From PALG01 sp964495885 (GTDB lineage: Bacteria > Bacteroidota > Bacteroidia > Flavobacteriales > Flavobacteriaceae), in assembly GCA_964495885.1 (NCBI GenBank), contig CAZBWO010000001.1, positions 248,001-312,000 of the forward strand: DNA of 64,000 nucleotides, in the 5' to 3' direction. The translations under genes were made by a program, and so were the position numbers. The stretch's first letter is position 1. Every line of letters starts with the position of its first letter. Shown piece after piece: positions 14,738 to 23,351 of the stretch. The notes beneath the pieces are model-generated. The model searched no databases. It had not been told where the DNA came from and saw only the letters and a list, made by a program, of their open reading frames with translations.

Positions 14738-15736
14738 ATGAAAACAAAGAACATATTCAATTTAGCTATTGCCCTTTGCCTTACAGGGAGTATATTTTCC
14801 CAAAATGTGGAAGGCCAATTTGATGCGGAAACAAATTCGCAAACTAAAAATCAAAACACTGTTATTGACCAAGGAAACCTACCCGGATCCCGTGCTGCTG
14901 CTGCTGCAGAACTTATAAATTATCAAGCAGTTGCTAGGGACAGTGGCGGTAATCTTATTGTAAATCAAGCAGTAAATGTAGACTTCGAAATTAGGGATGG
15001 TGCTGGAGGAACTGCTGTGTATACGGAATCCCAGAACCCAACCACAGATGAGAGTGGTGTCTTTTCTGTTCAGATTGGAAGTGTGAGTCCGCTTTCTGGT
15101 GTAAACTGGCTTGACATTGATGCCTGGCTTCAAGTAAGCCTTAATGGAACTGATGTAGGGGAAACTCAAATTGGAAGTACTGCAACTTCATTACATAGTA
15201 AGCAAAGTGCACAAGTAATGATCTATGGTTCTGGAACCACTAATGCCGCTAAAATGGTCGTTCAGCACTCCCCTGCTTTTCCTGGTTGGGGAATTGCTTA
15301 TGCTGATGTTGGCGACGATATTGAATTTAGGGCAGGTGGTACTACCAGTATGGCCATTGACTTAGCAACAGGTAACACCACCACGGAAGGCTATGTAGAA
15401 ATCAACGAAACTACTACAAGCCCAGCGGCCAATAGAGTCTATGGAAACACTTCTGAAATTGCCTATGGTAGTATTGATTCTGTAGGTGGAATTAGCACCG
15501 GTTATGGGATAGCTTCAGTAAATAATAGTGCGACTGGAGTGTATGAAATTACCTTAGACCTAGATAGCAACCCTGCAAACACAGTAGTAATGATAACTCC
15601 ATTCACCATTGGTTTTGGAACGCCCGAAATTTGTGGATATGAAACCACAGGAGCAAATACATTTACAGTTCGTATTCAAGATGCTTCTGGAAGCGCAAGG
15701 GATAGTGCTTTCAGTTTTGTAGTATATCCCCAATAA
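14738..15736 (+). CDS. Secreted protein with NYQAVARD-type domain
   Basis: The 332-residue product has a signal peptide (residues 1-22, ending I-F-S-Q). The block INYQAVARDSGGNLIVNQ, followed by a beta-sandwich stretch (VDFEIRDGAGGTAVYTESQ ... GVFSVQIG), is a conserved unnamed module of many Bacteroidota secreted proteins, often annotated near tail-fiber-like proteins. There is no obvious T9SS sorting domain at its end. It follows the frameshifted T9SS protein by nine bases and probably shares its promoter. The pair diverges from the two-component operon, so these may be its regulated products. Confidence 0.78.
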   Translation: MKTKNIFNLAIALCLTGSIFSQNVEGQFDAETNSQTKNQNTVIDQGNLPGSRAAAAAELINYQAVARDSGGNLIVNQAVNVDFEIRDGAGGTAVYTESQNPTTDESGVFSVQIGSVSPLSGVNWLDIDAWLQVSLNGTDVGETQIGSTATSLHSKQSAQVMIYGSGTTNAAKMVVQHSPAFPGWGIAYADVGDDIEFRAGGTTSMAIDLATGNTTTEGYVEINETTTSPAANRVYGNTSEIAYGSIDSVGGISTGYGIASVNNSATGVYEITLDLDSNPANTVVMITPFTIGFGTPEICGYETTGANTFTVRIQDASGSARDSAFSFVVYPQ

Positions 15737-15764
15737 TTTTCACCTTTATTTTAATTGTTGAAAG

Positions 15765-15790
15765 GGCTCAAGTAATCTTGAGCCTTTTTT
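15765..15790 (+). terminator. Terminator after the secreted-protein pair
   Basis: The 8-bp stem GGCTCAAG/CTTGAGCC (15765-15772 with 15777-15784, loop TAAT) is followed by six T. It overlaps the stop codon of the converging PAP2 gene, so the two transcription units end against each other. Confidence 0.8.
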
Positions 15791-16322
15791 GTATGCCATA
15801 AACTACAAAACCCAGTAATATACCTATTAGCATTCCTACAAAAATGTCACTAGGAAAATGAACACCTACATAAATCCTACTCATTGAAAACAGTACTGGC
15901 CAAAGAAAAAACAGATAGACCCATTTACTGAATTTCCGCAAACTTAAAACCATAAATGTCGTTACTGCAAAACTTACCGAGGCATGCCCCGAAAAAAAAC
16001 TAAAATCCATTGGTTGCTGAAGGACTCGTATGGTTTCGGCAAGTGAAGGAACATTGTTTGGCCGAAGACGCTGTACACTGGTTTTAGTTAGATATTTTAA
16101 CCCAAAGGAAAGAAAAAAGCTTACCAAAGTTAGCACCGCGACAATCCATCCGGGGCGCCATTTATACCATTTAAAAATAAGGAATAAGAATAAAACGTAG
16201 AGTAGAAACCAATTTTCTATTTGGGTAATGAAGATCCAAAAAGGGTCCCAGTTTTCGGAACCTATTCCATTAAGGAAAATAAATAAATCAACATCCCATT
16301 GCTTTACGGTTTCCCACATCAA
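15768..16322 (-). CDS. PAP2-superfamily membrane phosphatase
   Basis: The 184-residue integral membrane protein carries all three PAP2 signature motifs: K-T-S-V-Q-R-L-R-P-N, F-F-S-G-H-A-S and S-R-I-Y-V-G-V-H-F-P-S-D. They are placed between about five hydrophobic helices. Such enzymes remove phosphate from lipid phosphates such as phosphatidic acid or undecaprenyl pyrophosphate at the periplasmic face; which substrate applies here cannot be read from sequence. Its start overlaps the tatA stop by four bases (ATGA-type), so the two are co-translated. Confidence 0.9.
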   Translation of the reverse strand: MMWETVKQWDVDLFIFLNGIGSENWDPFWIFITQIENWFLLYVLFLFLIFKWYKWRPGWIVAVLTLVSFFLSFGLKYLTKTSVQRLRPNNVPSLAETIRVLQQPMDFSFFSGHASVSFAVTTFMVLSLRKFSKWVYLFFLWPVLFSMSRIYVGVHFPSDIFVGMLIGILLGFVVYGIQKRLKIT

Positions 16323-16591
16323 AATTTCCTTTTGATGGGGCCGGTAATTTCATCTACATCTTCTTTAACCTTATCTATTTCCTTGGTAACTTCTTTAAAA
16401 TCCATGCCTTGTTTTTCGGCACTTTTGGTGATTTCCCTTTTTATATCATCGGTGGCATTGCGTATTTGCCGCATCCCTTTCCCAAGTCCGCGTGCAATCT
16501 CCGGAACTTTATCGGCTCCAAACACCATGAGCACAATAAATAGGATAAATCCTATTTCGGCACCGCTAATAAAAAGTGGGATTGTTTGCAT
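16319..16591 (-). CDS. tatA: Twin-arginine translocase TatA/TatE-family subunit
   Basis: The 90-residue protein has the TatA layout: one N-terminal transmembrane helix (about 8-24), the hinge F-G-A-D-K-V-P-E, an amphipathic helix (IARGLGKGMRQIRNATDDI) and a charged tail. TatA forms the pore for folded proteins carrying R-R signal peptides. It is encoded directly before the PAP2 phosphatase, an arrangement often seen in flavobacteria; tatC is not in the window. Confidence 0.9.
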   Translation of the reverse strand: MQTIPLFISGAEIGFILFIVLMVFGADKVPEIARGLGKGMRQIRNATDDIKREITKSAEKQGMDFKEVTKEIDKVKEDVDEITGPIKRKF

Positions 16592-16624
16592 ACCACAAAT
16601 ATAAAGAAGTTATACAGCAATATA

Positions 16625-16652
16625 GAAAAAGCCCTGCAAAACTTACAGGGCT
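16625..16652 (-). terminator. Terminator downstream of the M1 peptidase gene
   Basis: Read on the minus strand, a 7-bp stem AGCCCTG/CAGGGCT (16646-16652 with 16630-16636) is followed by five T. It lies 27 bases past the peptidase stop and before tatA. Confidence 0.7.
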
Positions 16653-16678
16653 CTTATTAAAGTTTTATGTAAAAGTGA

Positions 16679-18988
16679 TTATTCGCCTTTTATTTCTTCT
16701 TTAAATTTTTGAAATTCACCCAATTTCTTCTTCTTAGGCCAGCTATTGTTGGAGGTATCAATATCTGCGGTTTCCTCATCGGGATCTACTTCAATTTTTA
16801 CGATTTCTTTTTCGGAAGCAATAACTTTTCCAATTTCGGCATCGTTTTTTCTCCAAATTTGAGCAGGATAGGTTATACGCTCTGTAGAGCCATCTGCATA
16901 AGTATACTCTGCAATGATTGGCATAGGTATTCCACCTGGCTTTTCAAAAGTAACTTCATAGAAATATTTCGGGTTTTTCATGTTTGCACGATCTGCAGGC
17001 TGAAAATTATCCATCAAATATTCCTGGAGAGTGACCACATCATTCAATGTTTGGGTCTTCATGTCTTCTTCAAAATCTTCACTTCCTTCTTCCACCAAAT
17101 ATACCAATGGAGGTAAATCACTTTCATTGATTCCGCGTGCGGCAATCATTTCCTTCACTTGTTTGTTCATTTTAGAAGTGACATAGAATTTCTTCACATC
17201 CTTCACCCCAATATCTGTATATTCCGTAGTGTAGAACCAAGCCCTCCAGAACCAATCCAAATCTACAGCAGAAGCATCTTCCATGGTCCTAAAGAAATCT
17301 TCTGGTGTAGGATGTTTGAACATCCAGCGTTGCGAATAAGTTCTAAAGGAATAATCAAAAAGATCCCTGCCCATAATGGTCTCACGAAGGATATTCAATC
17401 CGGTAGCAGGCTTGGAATAGGCATTTGCCCCGAAGCTATACGTATTTAATCCTTTGGTCATGATAGGTGCTAACTGGTCTTGATTTCCTGCCATATAATC
17501 TACAATATATTTAGCAGGACCTCTTCGCGAGGGATATTCCTTGTTGGGTGCAATTGCTTCTGGGTACCACTCACCAAAATCCTGTTCGGCAACATATTGT
17601 ACAAACGTATTGATTCCTTCATCCATCCAAGTCCATTGACGTTCATCACTGTTTACGATCATTGGAAAGAAATTGTGGCCTACTTCATGTATGATCACAC
17701 TCATCATTCCATATTTGGTTCTATCGCTATAATTGCCATCTTTATCTGGCCTACCATAGTTCCAACAAATCATAGGATATTCCATTCCTTGGTTTTTTGC
17801 ATGAACAGAAATTGCTTTATGATAAGGATAATCAAAGGTCATTCTTGAATAAGATTTCAAAGTACTGGCAACCACTTTTGTAGACCAATCTTCCCATAGT
17901 GGATTTCCTTCTGGTGGATATAGAGAAACGGCCATCACATCACGATTTCCAATTTTAACTGCCATCATATCCCAGATAAATCTTCGGGAAGTTGCAAATC
18001 CGTAATCACGCACATTTTCTGCTTTAAATCTCCAGGTTTTAGTATTAGTGGCAAAACCCTTGGAAGCAGCTTCAGCTTCTTCCTGGGATACAATAATTAC
18101 CGGTTCTTCGTAACTCTTTTGAGCTAATTCGAAACGACGCATCATGGTTTTTGAAAAAACTTCCTTTCTGTTGAGCAACATCCCGGTGGCATCCAAAGTA
18201 TGGTCTGCAGGAACCGTAATATTTACTTCAAAGTCTCCAAATGGAAGGGCAAATTCATCACGCCCCCAAAACTGACTATTCTGCCAGCCTTCTACGTCGC
18301 TATAGACAGCCATTCTAGGATAAAATTGAGCAATGACATATCCTTTATTTCCATCCTCAAATGTTTCATATCCACTTCTTGCACGATCTATGGTATGCTC
18401 TGGAATATTGTACCACCACTTAATGGAAAATGAGAATTTCTCCCCAGTTTTTAGAACTTGAGGCAGGTCTACCCGCATCATGGTTCTATTGATGGTAGTT
18501 GGAAGCAGTTGACCCTTACTATCTTTTACCCAATCAATCTTAAATCCGCCGTCAAAGCCTTCTCCCATATAATTGTTTACGAAATTGGAAGCCAATTCTG
18601 CAGGGAATGCACCGCTAGCTTCAATTAGAGGACTTTTGGAATCACGTGCCCTAACGTTTTGATCAAGTTGAACCCAAAGGTATTCTAAGGCGTCTGGGGA
18701 ATTATTGGTATAAGTAATCGTTTCCTCTCCGTAGATTCTGGAATTTTCATCATCCAATCTAATATCCATTACATAGTCTGCACGTTGTTGGTAATATTCT
18801 GGTCCAGGAGCACCATTGGGAGAACGGTACATATTAGGGGTGGAAAATTCTTCGTAAAGTTGCTTAAACCTGCTGTTGTTATAATGGCCAGGTTTCCGTT
18901 CTTCTTTTTCTTCTGAATCTTGTGCGAATACTGCTCCTACACACAGGAGAGCAAACAGCAAAGAGAAATAGCGAAATGACTTCATCAT
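16679..18988 (-). CDS. M1-family zinc metallopeptidase (aminopeptidase N-like), exported
   Basis: The protein is about 770 residues from the chosen start M-M-K-S-F-R-Y-F, which gives a clean signal peptide ending V-F-A-Q; an ATG at 19021 would add 11 residues. The gluzincin motif H-E-V-G-H (first histidine H434) is followed 18 residues later by the third zinc ligand in W-M-D-E-G-I-N. A GMEYP block, the GxMEN-like aminopeptidase motif in altered form, precedes it. It should cleave peptides in the periplasm or at the cell surface. The charged C-terminal tail (KKKKLGEFQKFKEEIKGE) is unusual for a secreted enzyme. The DUF6702 gene lies just upstream on the same strand. Confidence 0.92.
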   Translation of the reverse strand: MMKSFRYFSLLFALLCVGAVFAQDSEEKEERKPGHYNNSRFKQLYEEFSTPNMYRSPNGAPGPEYYQQRADYVMDIRLDDENSRIYGEETITYTNNSPDALEYLWVQLDQNVRARDSKSPLIEASGAFPAELASNFVNNYMGEGFDGGFKIDWVKDSKGQLLPTTINRTMMRVDLPQVLKTGEKFSFSIKWWYNIPEHTIDRARSGYETFEDGNKGYVIAQFYPRMAVYSDVEGWQNSQFWGRDEFALPFGDFEVNITVPADHTLDATGMLLNRKEVFSKTMMRRFELAQKSYEEPVIIVSQEEAEAASKGFATNTKTWRFKAENVRDYGFATSRRFIWDMMAVKIGNRDVMAVSLYPPEGNPLWEDWSTKVVASTLKSYSRMTFDYPYHKAISVHAKNQGMEYPMICWNYGRPDKDGNYSDRTKYGMMSVIIHEVGHNFFPMIVNSDERQWTWMDEGINTFVQYVAEQDFGEWYPEAIAPNKEYPSRRGPAKYIVDYMAGNQDQLAPIMTKGLNTYSFGANAYSKPATGLNILRETIMGRDLFDYSFRTYSQRWMFKHPTPEDFFRTMEDASAVDLDWFWRAWFYTTEYTDIGVKDVKKFYVTSKMNKQVKEMIAARGINESDLPPLVYLVEEGSEDFEEDMKTQTLNDVVTLQEYLMDNFQPADRANMKNPKYFYEVTFEKPGGIPMPIIAEYTYADGSTERITYPAQIWRKNDAEIGKVIASEKEIVKIEVDPDEETADIDTSNNSWPKKKKLGEFQKFKEEIKGE

Positions 18989-19054
18989 GATCTTGATTGA
19001 TTTTTTATTTGAAAATTGCATAAAGGTAATTGTAATTCACTAGTTGGCTGTAGA

Positions 19055-19558
19055 TTATTCTAAGTTTAACAAACCGTTAGGATTTTCTGAAGTAAGGATA
19101 AAACTATTGCGTTCACCGAAACATTTTAAATGGACAATATTTTGTTGTTCATCGGTTAAATCAAACAATAGGGTGTTATTCACTTCAAACTTTTTAAAAG
19201 ATTTAACTGGCTTTGCTTCCAGATAAATTTTAACCACATCAATATCATATTCCCTTCCTATGTATTGAAGATTCACTTCCTCTCCATCCAACAGGATATG
19301 GAACTTATCCAACATATATTTTTTAAGGTATTGTTCATCCATTTCACCTTCATTAGCTGTTGCCAAACTAAGGTTTGGATTATAACGCTCTTGAAGAACA
19401 TCCTCAATATCATCTATAAAAATTTTGGAAATAATCTGTAAAGATTGCTTTTCTGGAACATATTCTACTTTGGTAGTACTCACATAAAACTTGTGAGTCG
19501 TTGTAGATAAAAGCACTGGAAACACACAAAGAAAAAGTATAATTTTAGACAAATGCAT
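19055..19558 (-). CDS. DUF6702-family exported protein
   Basis: I set the start at M-H-L-S-K-I-I-L-F, which provides a signal peptide; the frame stays open about 50 codons further upstream but overlaps the preceding gene out of register. The mature sequence has the landmarks I associate with DUF6702: T-H-K-F-Y-V-S near the N-terminus, S-L-Q-I-I-S-K-I-F-I-D-D, Y-I-G-R-E-Y-D and the end F-I-L-T-S-E-N-P-N-G-L-L-N. Its function is unknown. In flavobacteria this gene typically lies between an M1 peptidase and a carboxypeptidase-regulatory-domain protein, exactly as here. Confidence 0.85.
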   Translation of the reverse strand: MHLSKIILFLCVFPVLLSTTTHKFYVSTTKVEYVPEKQSLQIISKIFIDDIEDVLQERYNPNLSLATANEGEMDEQYLKKYMLDKFHILLDGEEVNLQYIGREYDIDVVKIYLEAKPVKSFKKFEVNNTLLFDLTDEQQNIVHLKCFGERNSFILTSENPNGLLNLE

Positions 19559-19607
19559 CTTTTTTAAGTTTATATAAGACAGCTTTTCTTCGGAAATGTT
19601 ACAAATT

Positions 19608-20399
19608 TCATTCCTTTTTTTCGGAAAGCCTGGAAAGGTAAACAACCGATTTTTCTTCGAAAATTTCAAGTACCAATCCGTATCTCCCTGCCTTGAAGTC
19701 ACGCTGAAGGCTTGAAGTTTCGATACAAAACAATAAAAAATCTTCTAAATTTTCCGCAGGAATCCCAAAGGCATCCCAAAAATAAGTTTCAGTATAATAA
19801 TTCCGTAAATGGCTAACCATATTGTTTTCGGTATCCCACTTCCTTCTTGTACGCAATTTTTTATAATAACCGCTCAGGTGTTTGTAAAGCCCTTCAATAT
19901 TAATGGCGGTTGGCGCAATCACCTGCCCGAACATTTTCGGGATTTTTTCCTCTGGTTCCCCACGGAAACCAGGGATGCCTACATCGTAAAAATCTAATGA
20001 CTCCTCAATAGGAATTTGTTGTATGTCCTGATCCAAAATACCGGTAAAACGGGGTCCTATAAAAACTTCAGATAATTCATTTACAGAGGTAGTAAGTAGC
20101 ACCGTTACAAAGCCCTCATCAAATAGTTCCTGTGAAATTACAATCTCTTCTGGCAGGTACTGCACGGAAGTAATTAAAAGTGTATCCTGTACTTCGGCGG
20201 TGATGGAAAAGTTCCCTTCAGTATTTGTTACCGAATAAAAACTGGAAGTCGTATTTAAAATATGAATACCTTCCACATCGCCTTCGGCCAGAATGTTGCC
20301 AAAAATCTTTTTCTGCTGGGCGTTTAGCTTAGCAAAACCTCCCAACAAGAACAAAATCAGTCCAGTAAAAAAAAACGGTAAGTGGTTGGTCATTGACAT
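19608..20399 (-). CDS. Carboxypeptidase-regulatory-like domain protein, exported
   Basis: The 263-residue protein has a signal peptide (ending L-N-A-Q) and then a beta-sandwich of the CarboxypepD_reg-like type (KIFGNILAEGDVEGIHILNTTSS ... GNFSITAEVQDTLLITSVQYLPEEIVI). This module usually occurs at the start of TonB-dependent receptors but here is followed by a helical domain rich in tyrosine and tryptophan (residues 160-245). There is no barrel, so this is a soluble or membrane-associated periplasmic protein. Its function is unknown; the M1 peptidase and DUF6702 neighbours suggest a shared envelope role. Confidence 0.82.
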   Translation of the reverse strand: MSMTNHLPFFFTGLILFLLGGFAKLNAQQKKIFGNILAEGDVEGIHILNTTSSFYSVTNTEGNFSITAEVQDTLLITSVQYLPEEIVISQELFDEGFVTVLLTTSVNELSEVFIGPRFTGILDQDIQQIPIEESLDFYDVGIPGFRGEPEEKIPKMFGQVIAPTAINIEGLYKHLSGYYKKLRTRRKWDTENNMVSHLRNYYTETYFWDAFGIPAENLEDFLLFCIETSSLQRDFKAGRYGLVLEIFEEKSVVYLSRLSEKKE

Positions 20400-20486
20400 C
20401 TTTGTAAATATAGAATAGCTTTTCTTAGAAAAATCTTAAAATGCCCGCCAAGGTTTTGTTAAATTTGAACACTAAGCGCCTATTTC

Positions 20487-21194
20487 ATGAAAAATCTTTT
20501 AATAGCCAGTACATCTACCCTACACGGAAGTGGATATTTGACATACCTGCAGGAAGAACTCCCAAAGCTTTTTAAAGACGGGGAGGCACTATTTATCCCT
20601 TTTGCCAGACCTAACGGAATTTCTCATGATGCCTATACCCAAAAGGCACAGGAAGCTTTTAAGGACATTGGTATTTCCCTAAAAGGAATTCATAGCTTTG
20701 AAAATCCTTTGGAGGCACTTCGAAATGCAAAAGGAGTTTTTACTGGAGGGGGAAATACATTTCTATTGGTGAAGCAATTGTATCATCATCAACTCATGGA
20801 ACCATTGCGGGAGATGCTACATAATGGGATGCCATACCTTGGGACATCGGCGGGAAGTAATATTTGCGGACTTACCATGCAAACTACCAACGACATGCCT
20901 ATTGTATATCCGCCCTCTTTTAAAACATTGGGAGTTTTACCCTTCAATATCAATCCGCATTACTTAGACCCAGACCCAACCAGTACTCATATGGGAGAAA
21001 CGCGTGAAACCCGTATTCATGAATTTCATACACAAAATAACCTCCCGGTGGTAGGACTTCGTGAAGGTAGCTGGCTTCGGGTACAAAATGACACAATTCA
21101 ACTTTGCGGAAAACCTACCGCACGTATTTTTGAGCAAGGGAAATCTCCCTATGAAATTGAAAGTGGCACTCAACTTGATACTTATTTCACATGA
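20487..21194 (+). CDS. pepE: Dipeptidase E (alpha-aspartyl dipeptidase)
   Basis: PepE is a cytoplasmic S51 serine peptidase that hydrolyses Asp-X dipeptides. The nucleophile elbow is G-T-S-A-G-S-N, with the F-T-G-G-G-N-T-F oxyanion block before it and P-F-N-I-N-P-H-Y supplying the histidine. The length of 235 is normal. Its stop overlaps the VanY-like gene by four bases, and an M48 peptidase follows, making a three-peptidase run. Confidence 0.93.
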   Translation: MKNLLIASTSTLHGSGYLTYLQEELPKLFKDGEALFIPFARPNGISHDAYTQKAQEAFKDIGISLKGIHSFENPLEALRNAKGVFTGGGNTFLLVKQLYHHQLMEPLREMLHNGMPYLGTSAGSNICGLTMQTTNDMPIVYPPSFKTLGVLPFNINPHYLDPDPTSTHMGETRETRIHEFHTQNNLPVVGLREGSWLRVQNDTIQLCGKPTARIFEQGKSPYEIESGTQLDTYFT

Positions 21195-21928
21195 ACCGCA
21201 AAGAATTTCTAAAAACCTCCCTATTCTTAGGAGGAGTAAGCTTACTACCTTCCTTTTCTGAAAATCCTTTACTTCAGGAATATTCTACCCCCCAACTTAT
21301 TGGCAAGGGAAATCCAGATCTTGTGGGCGATTCATATCTTACCACGATGCATCGGGAAACGGCAAAAGCGTTACAAAATATGAAAACCGAAGCTGCAAAA
21401 GATGGAATTCAGTTGGAAGTAGTCTCTGCTTACCGAAGCTTCCAAAGACAAAAAGAAATTTTCGAAAGCAAGTATCAGAAATTTACCAGCCAAGGAATAT
21501 CTCCAACAGCAGCCATTCAAAAAATTATTGAGTATTCTACCATTCCAGGTACTTCAAGGCATCATTGGGGTACCGATTTAGATCTTATAGATGCAAATGC
21601 ACCAAGGCCACAAAATGTATTGGTTGCCAACAATTTCCATGGAACCGGTCCTTTTTGTAAAATGAAAGAATGGATGAACGACCATGCAGAAGACTTCGGT
21701 TTTTATGAAGTATATACTGATACCCCTTTAAGGAAAGGATTTAAATATGAACCTTGGCATTTTAGCTATGCCCCTATTTCCATTCCCATGTTGAAAGCCT
21801 ATCGCAAACTAAACCTAAAGGAAATCCTTCAAAACGAAAAAATAAAGGGAAGTGAAAATTTTACAGCTACATTTATAAGCCAGTATACGAATGAAAATAT
21901 ATTAGATATCAATCCAAAACTTTTGTAA
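21191..21928 (+). CDS. D-alanyl-D-alanine carboxypeptidase (VanY/M15B)
   Basis: This zinc peptidase trims the terminal D-Ala of peptidoglycan stem peptides. The M15 motifs are clear: SAYRSFQRQ, S-R-H-H-W-G-T-D-L-D for two zinc ligands and E-P-W-H-F for the catalytic glutamate and third ligand. The N-terminus N-R-K-E-F-L-K-T-S-L-F resembles a twin-arginine signal with R-K in place of R-R, so export by Tat is possible but unproven. The start is coupled to pepE by an ATGA overlap. Length 245 is usual. Confidence 0.92.
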   Translation: MNRKEFLKTSLFLGGVSLLPSFSENPLLQEYSTPQLIGKGNPDLVGDSYLTTMHRETAKALQNMKTEAAKDGIQLEVVSAYRSFQRQKEIFESKYQKFTSQGISPTAAIQKIIEYSTIPGTSRHHWGTDLDLIDANAPRPQNVLVANNFHGTGPFCKMKEWMNDHAEDFGFYEVYTDTPLRKGFKYEPWHFSYAPISIPMLKAYRKLNLKEILQNEKIKGSENFTATFISQYTNENILDINPKLL

Positions 21929-21956
21929 ATTTAAAAGTTCATTAAAACCAACCATC

Positions 21957-22718
21957 ATGAGAAGAAGTTGGAAAATTCGGCTTATCATAGGAGTGCTAAT
22001 TGCGGGGTTTGCCTATGTGAAATATTGTTCCAGTAAAGAAATCAACCCATACACAGGCAGAGAACAGGCTATTGCCCTAGATCCTCAAGAGGAGATTGCG
22101 CTTGGGCTTCAAAGTGCTCCACAAATGGCTCAGGAATATGGTGGACTTTACCCAAATGAGCAGATGCAGGGGCAAGTTGACTTCGTTGGACAAAAATTAG
22201 TAAGCTCAACTATCGCAAAGGATAGTCCGTACCAATATGATTTTCATTTATTGGCAGATAGTCAAACTATAAATGCTTTTGCACTTCCTGGCGGACAAAT
22301 TTTCATCACCTATGCATTGTACAGTAAATTGGAAAATGAAGACCAACTGGCAGGGGTTTTGGGTCATGAGATTGGGCATGTTTTAGGAAGGCATTCCAGT
22401 GAACGAATTGCTGAAACTGACTTTTGGCAAGGACTTTCACAAGGAGCTAGTGTAGGAGCAGATATGGGCGGAGTTGTTGCGGGAATAGGTCAGAATACAC
22501 TGCTCACCAATGGGCGCGGGGATGAATTGGAAAGTGATGATTTAGGGATTCGATTTATGATAAATGCTGGGTACGACCCCTATGAAATGATTGACGTAAT
22601 GGAAATTTTGAAAGCTGCTGCTGGACCCAATAGGCTTCCTGAATTTCAAAGTACACATCCAGACCCAGATAATCGTATAGAAAGGATTAAAGAAAGTATT
22701 GAAAAATACCAACAATAA
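21957..22718 (+). CDS. M48-family zinc metalloprotease, membrane-anchored
   Basis: The 253-residue protein has an N-terminal hydrophobic anchor (residues 8-22); a cysteine follows at Y-C-S-S but not in a classical lipobox. It also has the M48 core: H137-E-I-G-H141 and, downstream, the third-ligand region G-D-E-L-E-S-D-D-L-G. The ending S-T-H-P-D-P-D-N-R-I-E-R-I is standard. It resembles BepA/LoiP-type envelope quality-control proteases without the TPR domain. It follows the VanY-like gene by 28 bases and ends at a strong terminator. Confidence 0.92.
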   Translation: MRRSWKIRLIIGVLIAGFAYVKYCSSKEINPYTGREQAIALDPQEEIALGLQSAPQMAQEYGGLYPNEQMQGQVDFVGQKLVSSTIAKDSPYQYDFHLLADSQTINAFALPGGQIFITYALYSKLENEDQLAGVLGHEIGHVLGRHSSERIAETDFWQGLSQGASVGADMGGVVAGIGQNTLLTNGRGDELESDDLGIRFMINAGYDPYEMIDVMEILKAAAGPNRLPEFQSTHPDPDNRIERIKESIEKYQQ

Positions 22719-22722
22719 AAAA

Positions 22723-22745
22723 AGCCTCCAGTTGGAGGCTTTTTT
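22723..22745. terminator. Bidirectional terminator between the M48 and ankyrin genes
   Basis: The stem GCCTCCA/TGGAGGC (22724-22730 with 22733-22739) is flanked by A and T runs, so it can serve the M48 gene on plus and the ankyrin gene on minus. Confidence 0.85.
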
Positions 22746-22764
22746 ATGCATTCAAAAAATTGAA

Positions 22765-23148
22765 TTAATCAATGCTTTTCAAATAAGCTGTTACCGCATC
22801 TGCATTGGAAAGTTCTGCGTGTTTTAAAGCAGTATATCCCTTATCACATCTACTTTTGGTCTTCGCACCGGCCTCAACCAATACCTTCATAATCTCTACT
22901 TGATTGTACCGTGCTGCAAAATGAATAGGCTTCATACCATTTGATTTTTTTTCTACATCGGCTCCCAATTCAATTAATTTTTTAACTCCATCTATGTCTC
23001 CTTTGGCAATCGCCAAACAAAGGGGAGTTACATTTTTAACGGTTACGGGACTAAGATTGTGATTAACGGGGTCTGCTGTGTTTGCTGCTTGCATTGAAAA
23101 GGCGAAGCAACTGAAGATCAGTACTAGAATTAAACTCGTTTTTTTCAT
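22765..23148 (-). CDS. Exported ankyrin-repeat protein
   Basis: From the chosen ATG (M-K-K-T-S-L-I-L) the protein has a signal peptide ending in M-Q-A-A and about three ankyrin repeats: TPLCLAIAKGDIDGVKKLIELGADV, KPIHFAARYNQVEIMKVLVEAGA and YTALKHAELSNADAVTAYL. Ankyrin repeats bind proteins, and small periplasmic examples in other bacteria are linked to oxidative stress or toxin immunity. Nothing here specifies a partner. The frame is open 19 codons upstream but that part has no signal-like character. A TGTAAC/GTTACA inverted repeat lies about 50 bases upstream. Confidence 0.85.
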   Translation of the reverse strand: MKKTSLILVLIFSCFAFSMQAANTADPVNHNLSPVTVKNVTPLCLAIAKGDIDGVKKLIELGADVEKKSNGMKPIHFAARYNQVEIMKVLVEAGAKTKSRCDKGYTALKHAELSNADAVTAYLKSID

Positions 23149-23198
23149 GATGAATGATTTTAGATTGTTTTTTGATATGTTTAATAGACGGTTGGTTT

Positions 23199-23214
23199 GT
23201 AACATTTGTTACAG
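23199..23214. promoter_or_regulatory. Inverted repeat upstream of the ankyrin gene
   Basis: TGTAAC (23199-23204) and GTTACA (23209-23214) form a perfect 6-bp inverted repeat around ATTT. It lies between the divergent ankyrin and gpmI genes, nearer the former, and could be an operator. No regulator is identified. Confidence 0.3.
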
Positions 23215-23326
23215 AACTAGCTTCATGATAACATAAGTTTAACAATGAGGCACCTATAACTGTTAAATAAAGGTAGGAACCGAAATTTAGAAAGTTTGGT
23301 ATTTAACAGGTTCCAACATGAATGAT

Positions 23327-23334
23327 TATCTTTG
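23327..23334 (+). promoter_or_regulatory. -7 promoter box of gpmI
   Basis: TATCTTTG matches the Bacteroidota consensus TAnnTTTG exactly and lies 17 bases before the gpmI ATG at 23352. This supports that start over the in-frame ATG at 23322. No clear -33 element was found. Confidence 0.55.
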
Positions 23335-23351
23335 AAGATACTTTCAAAAAC

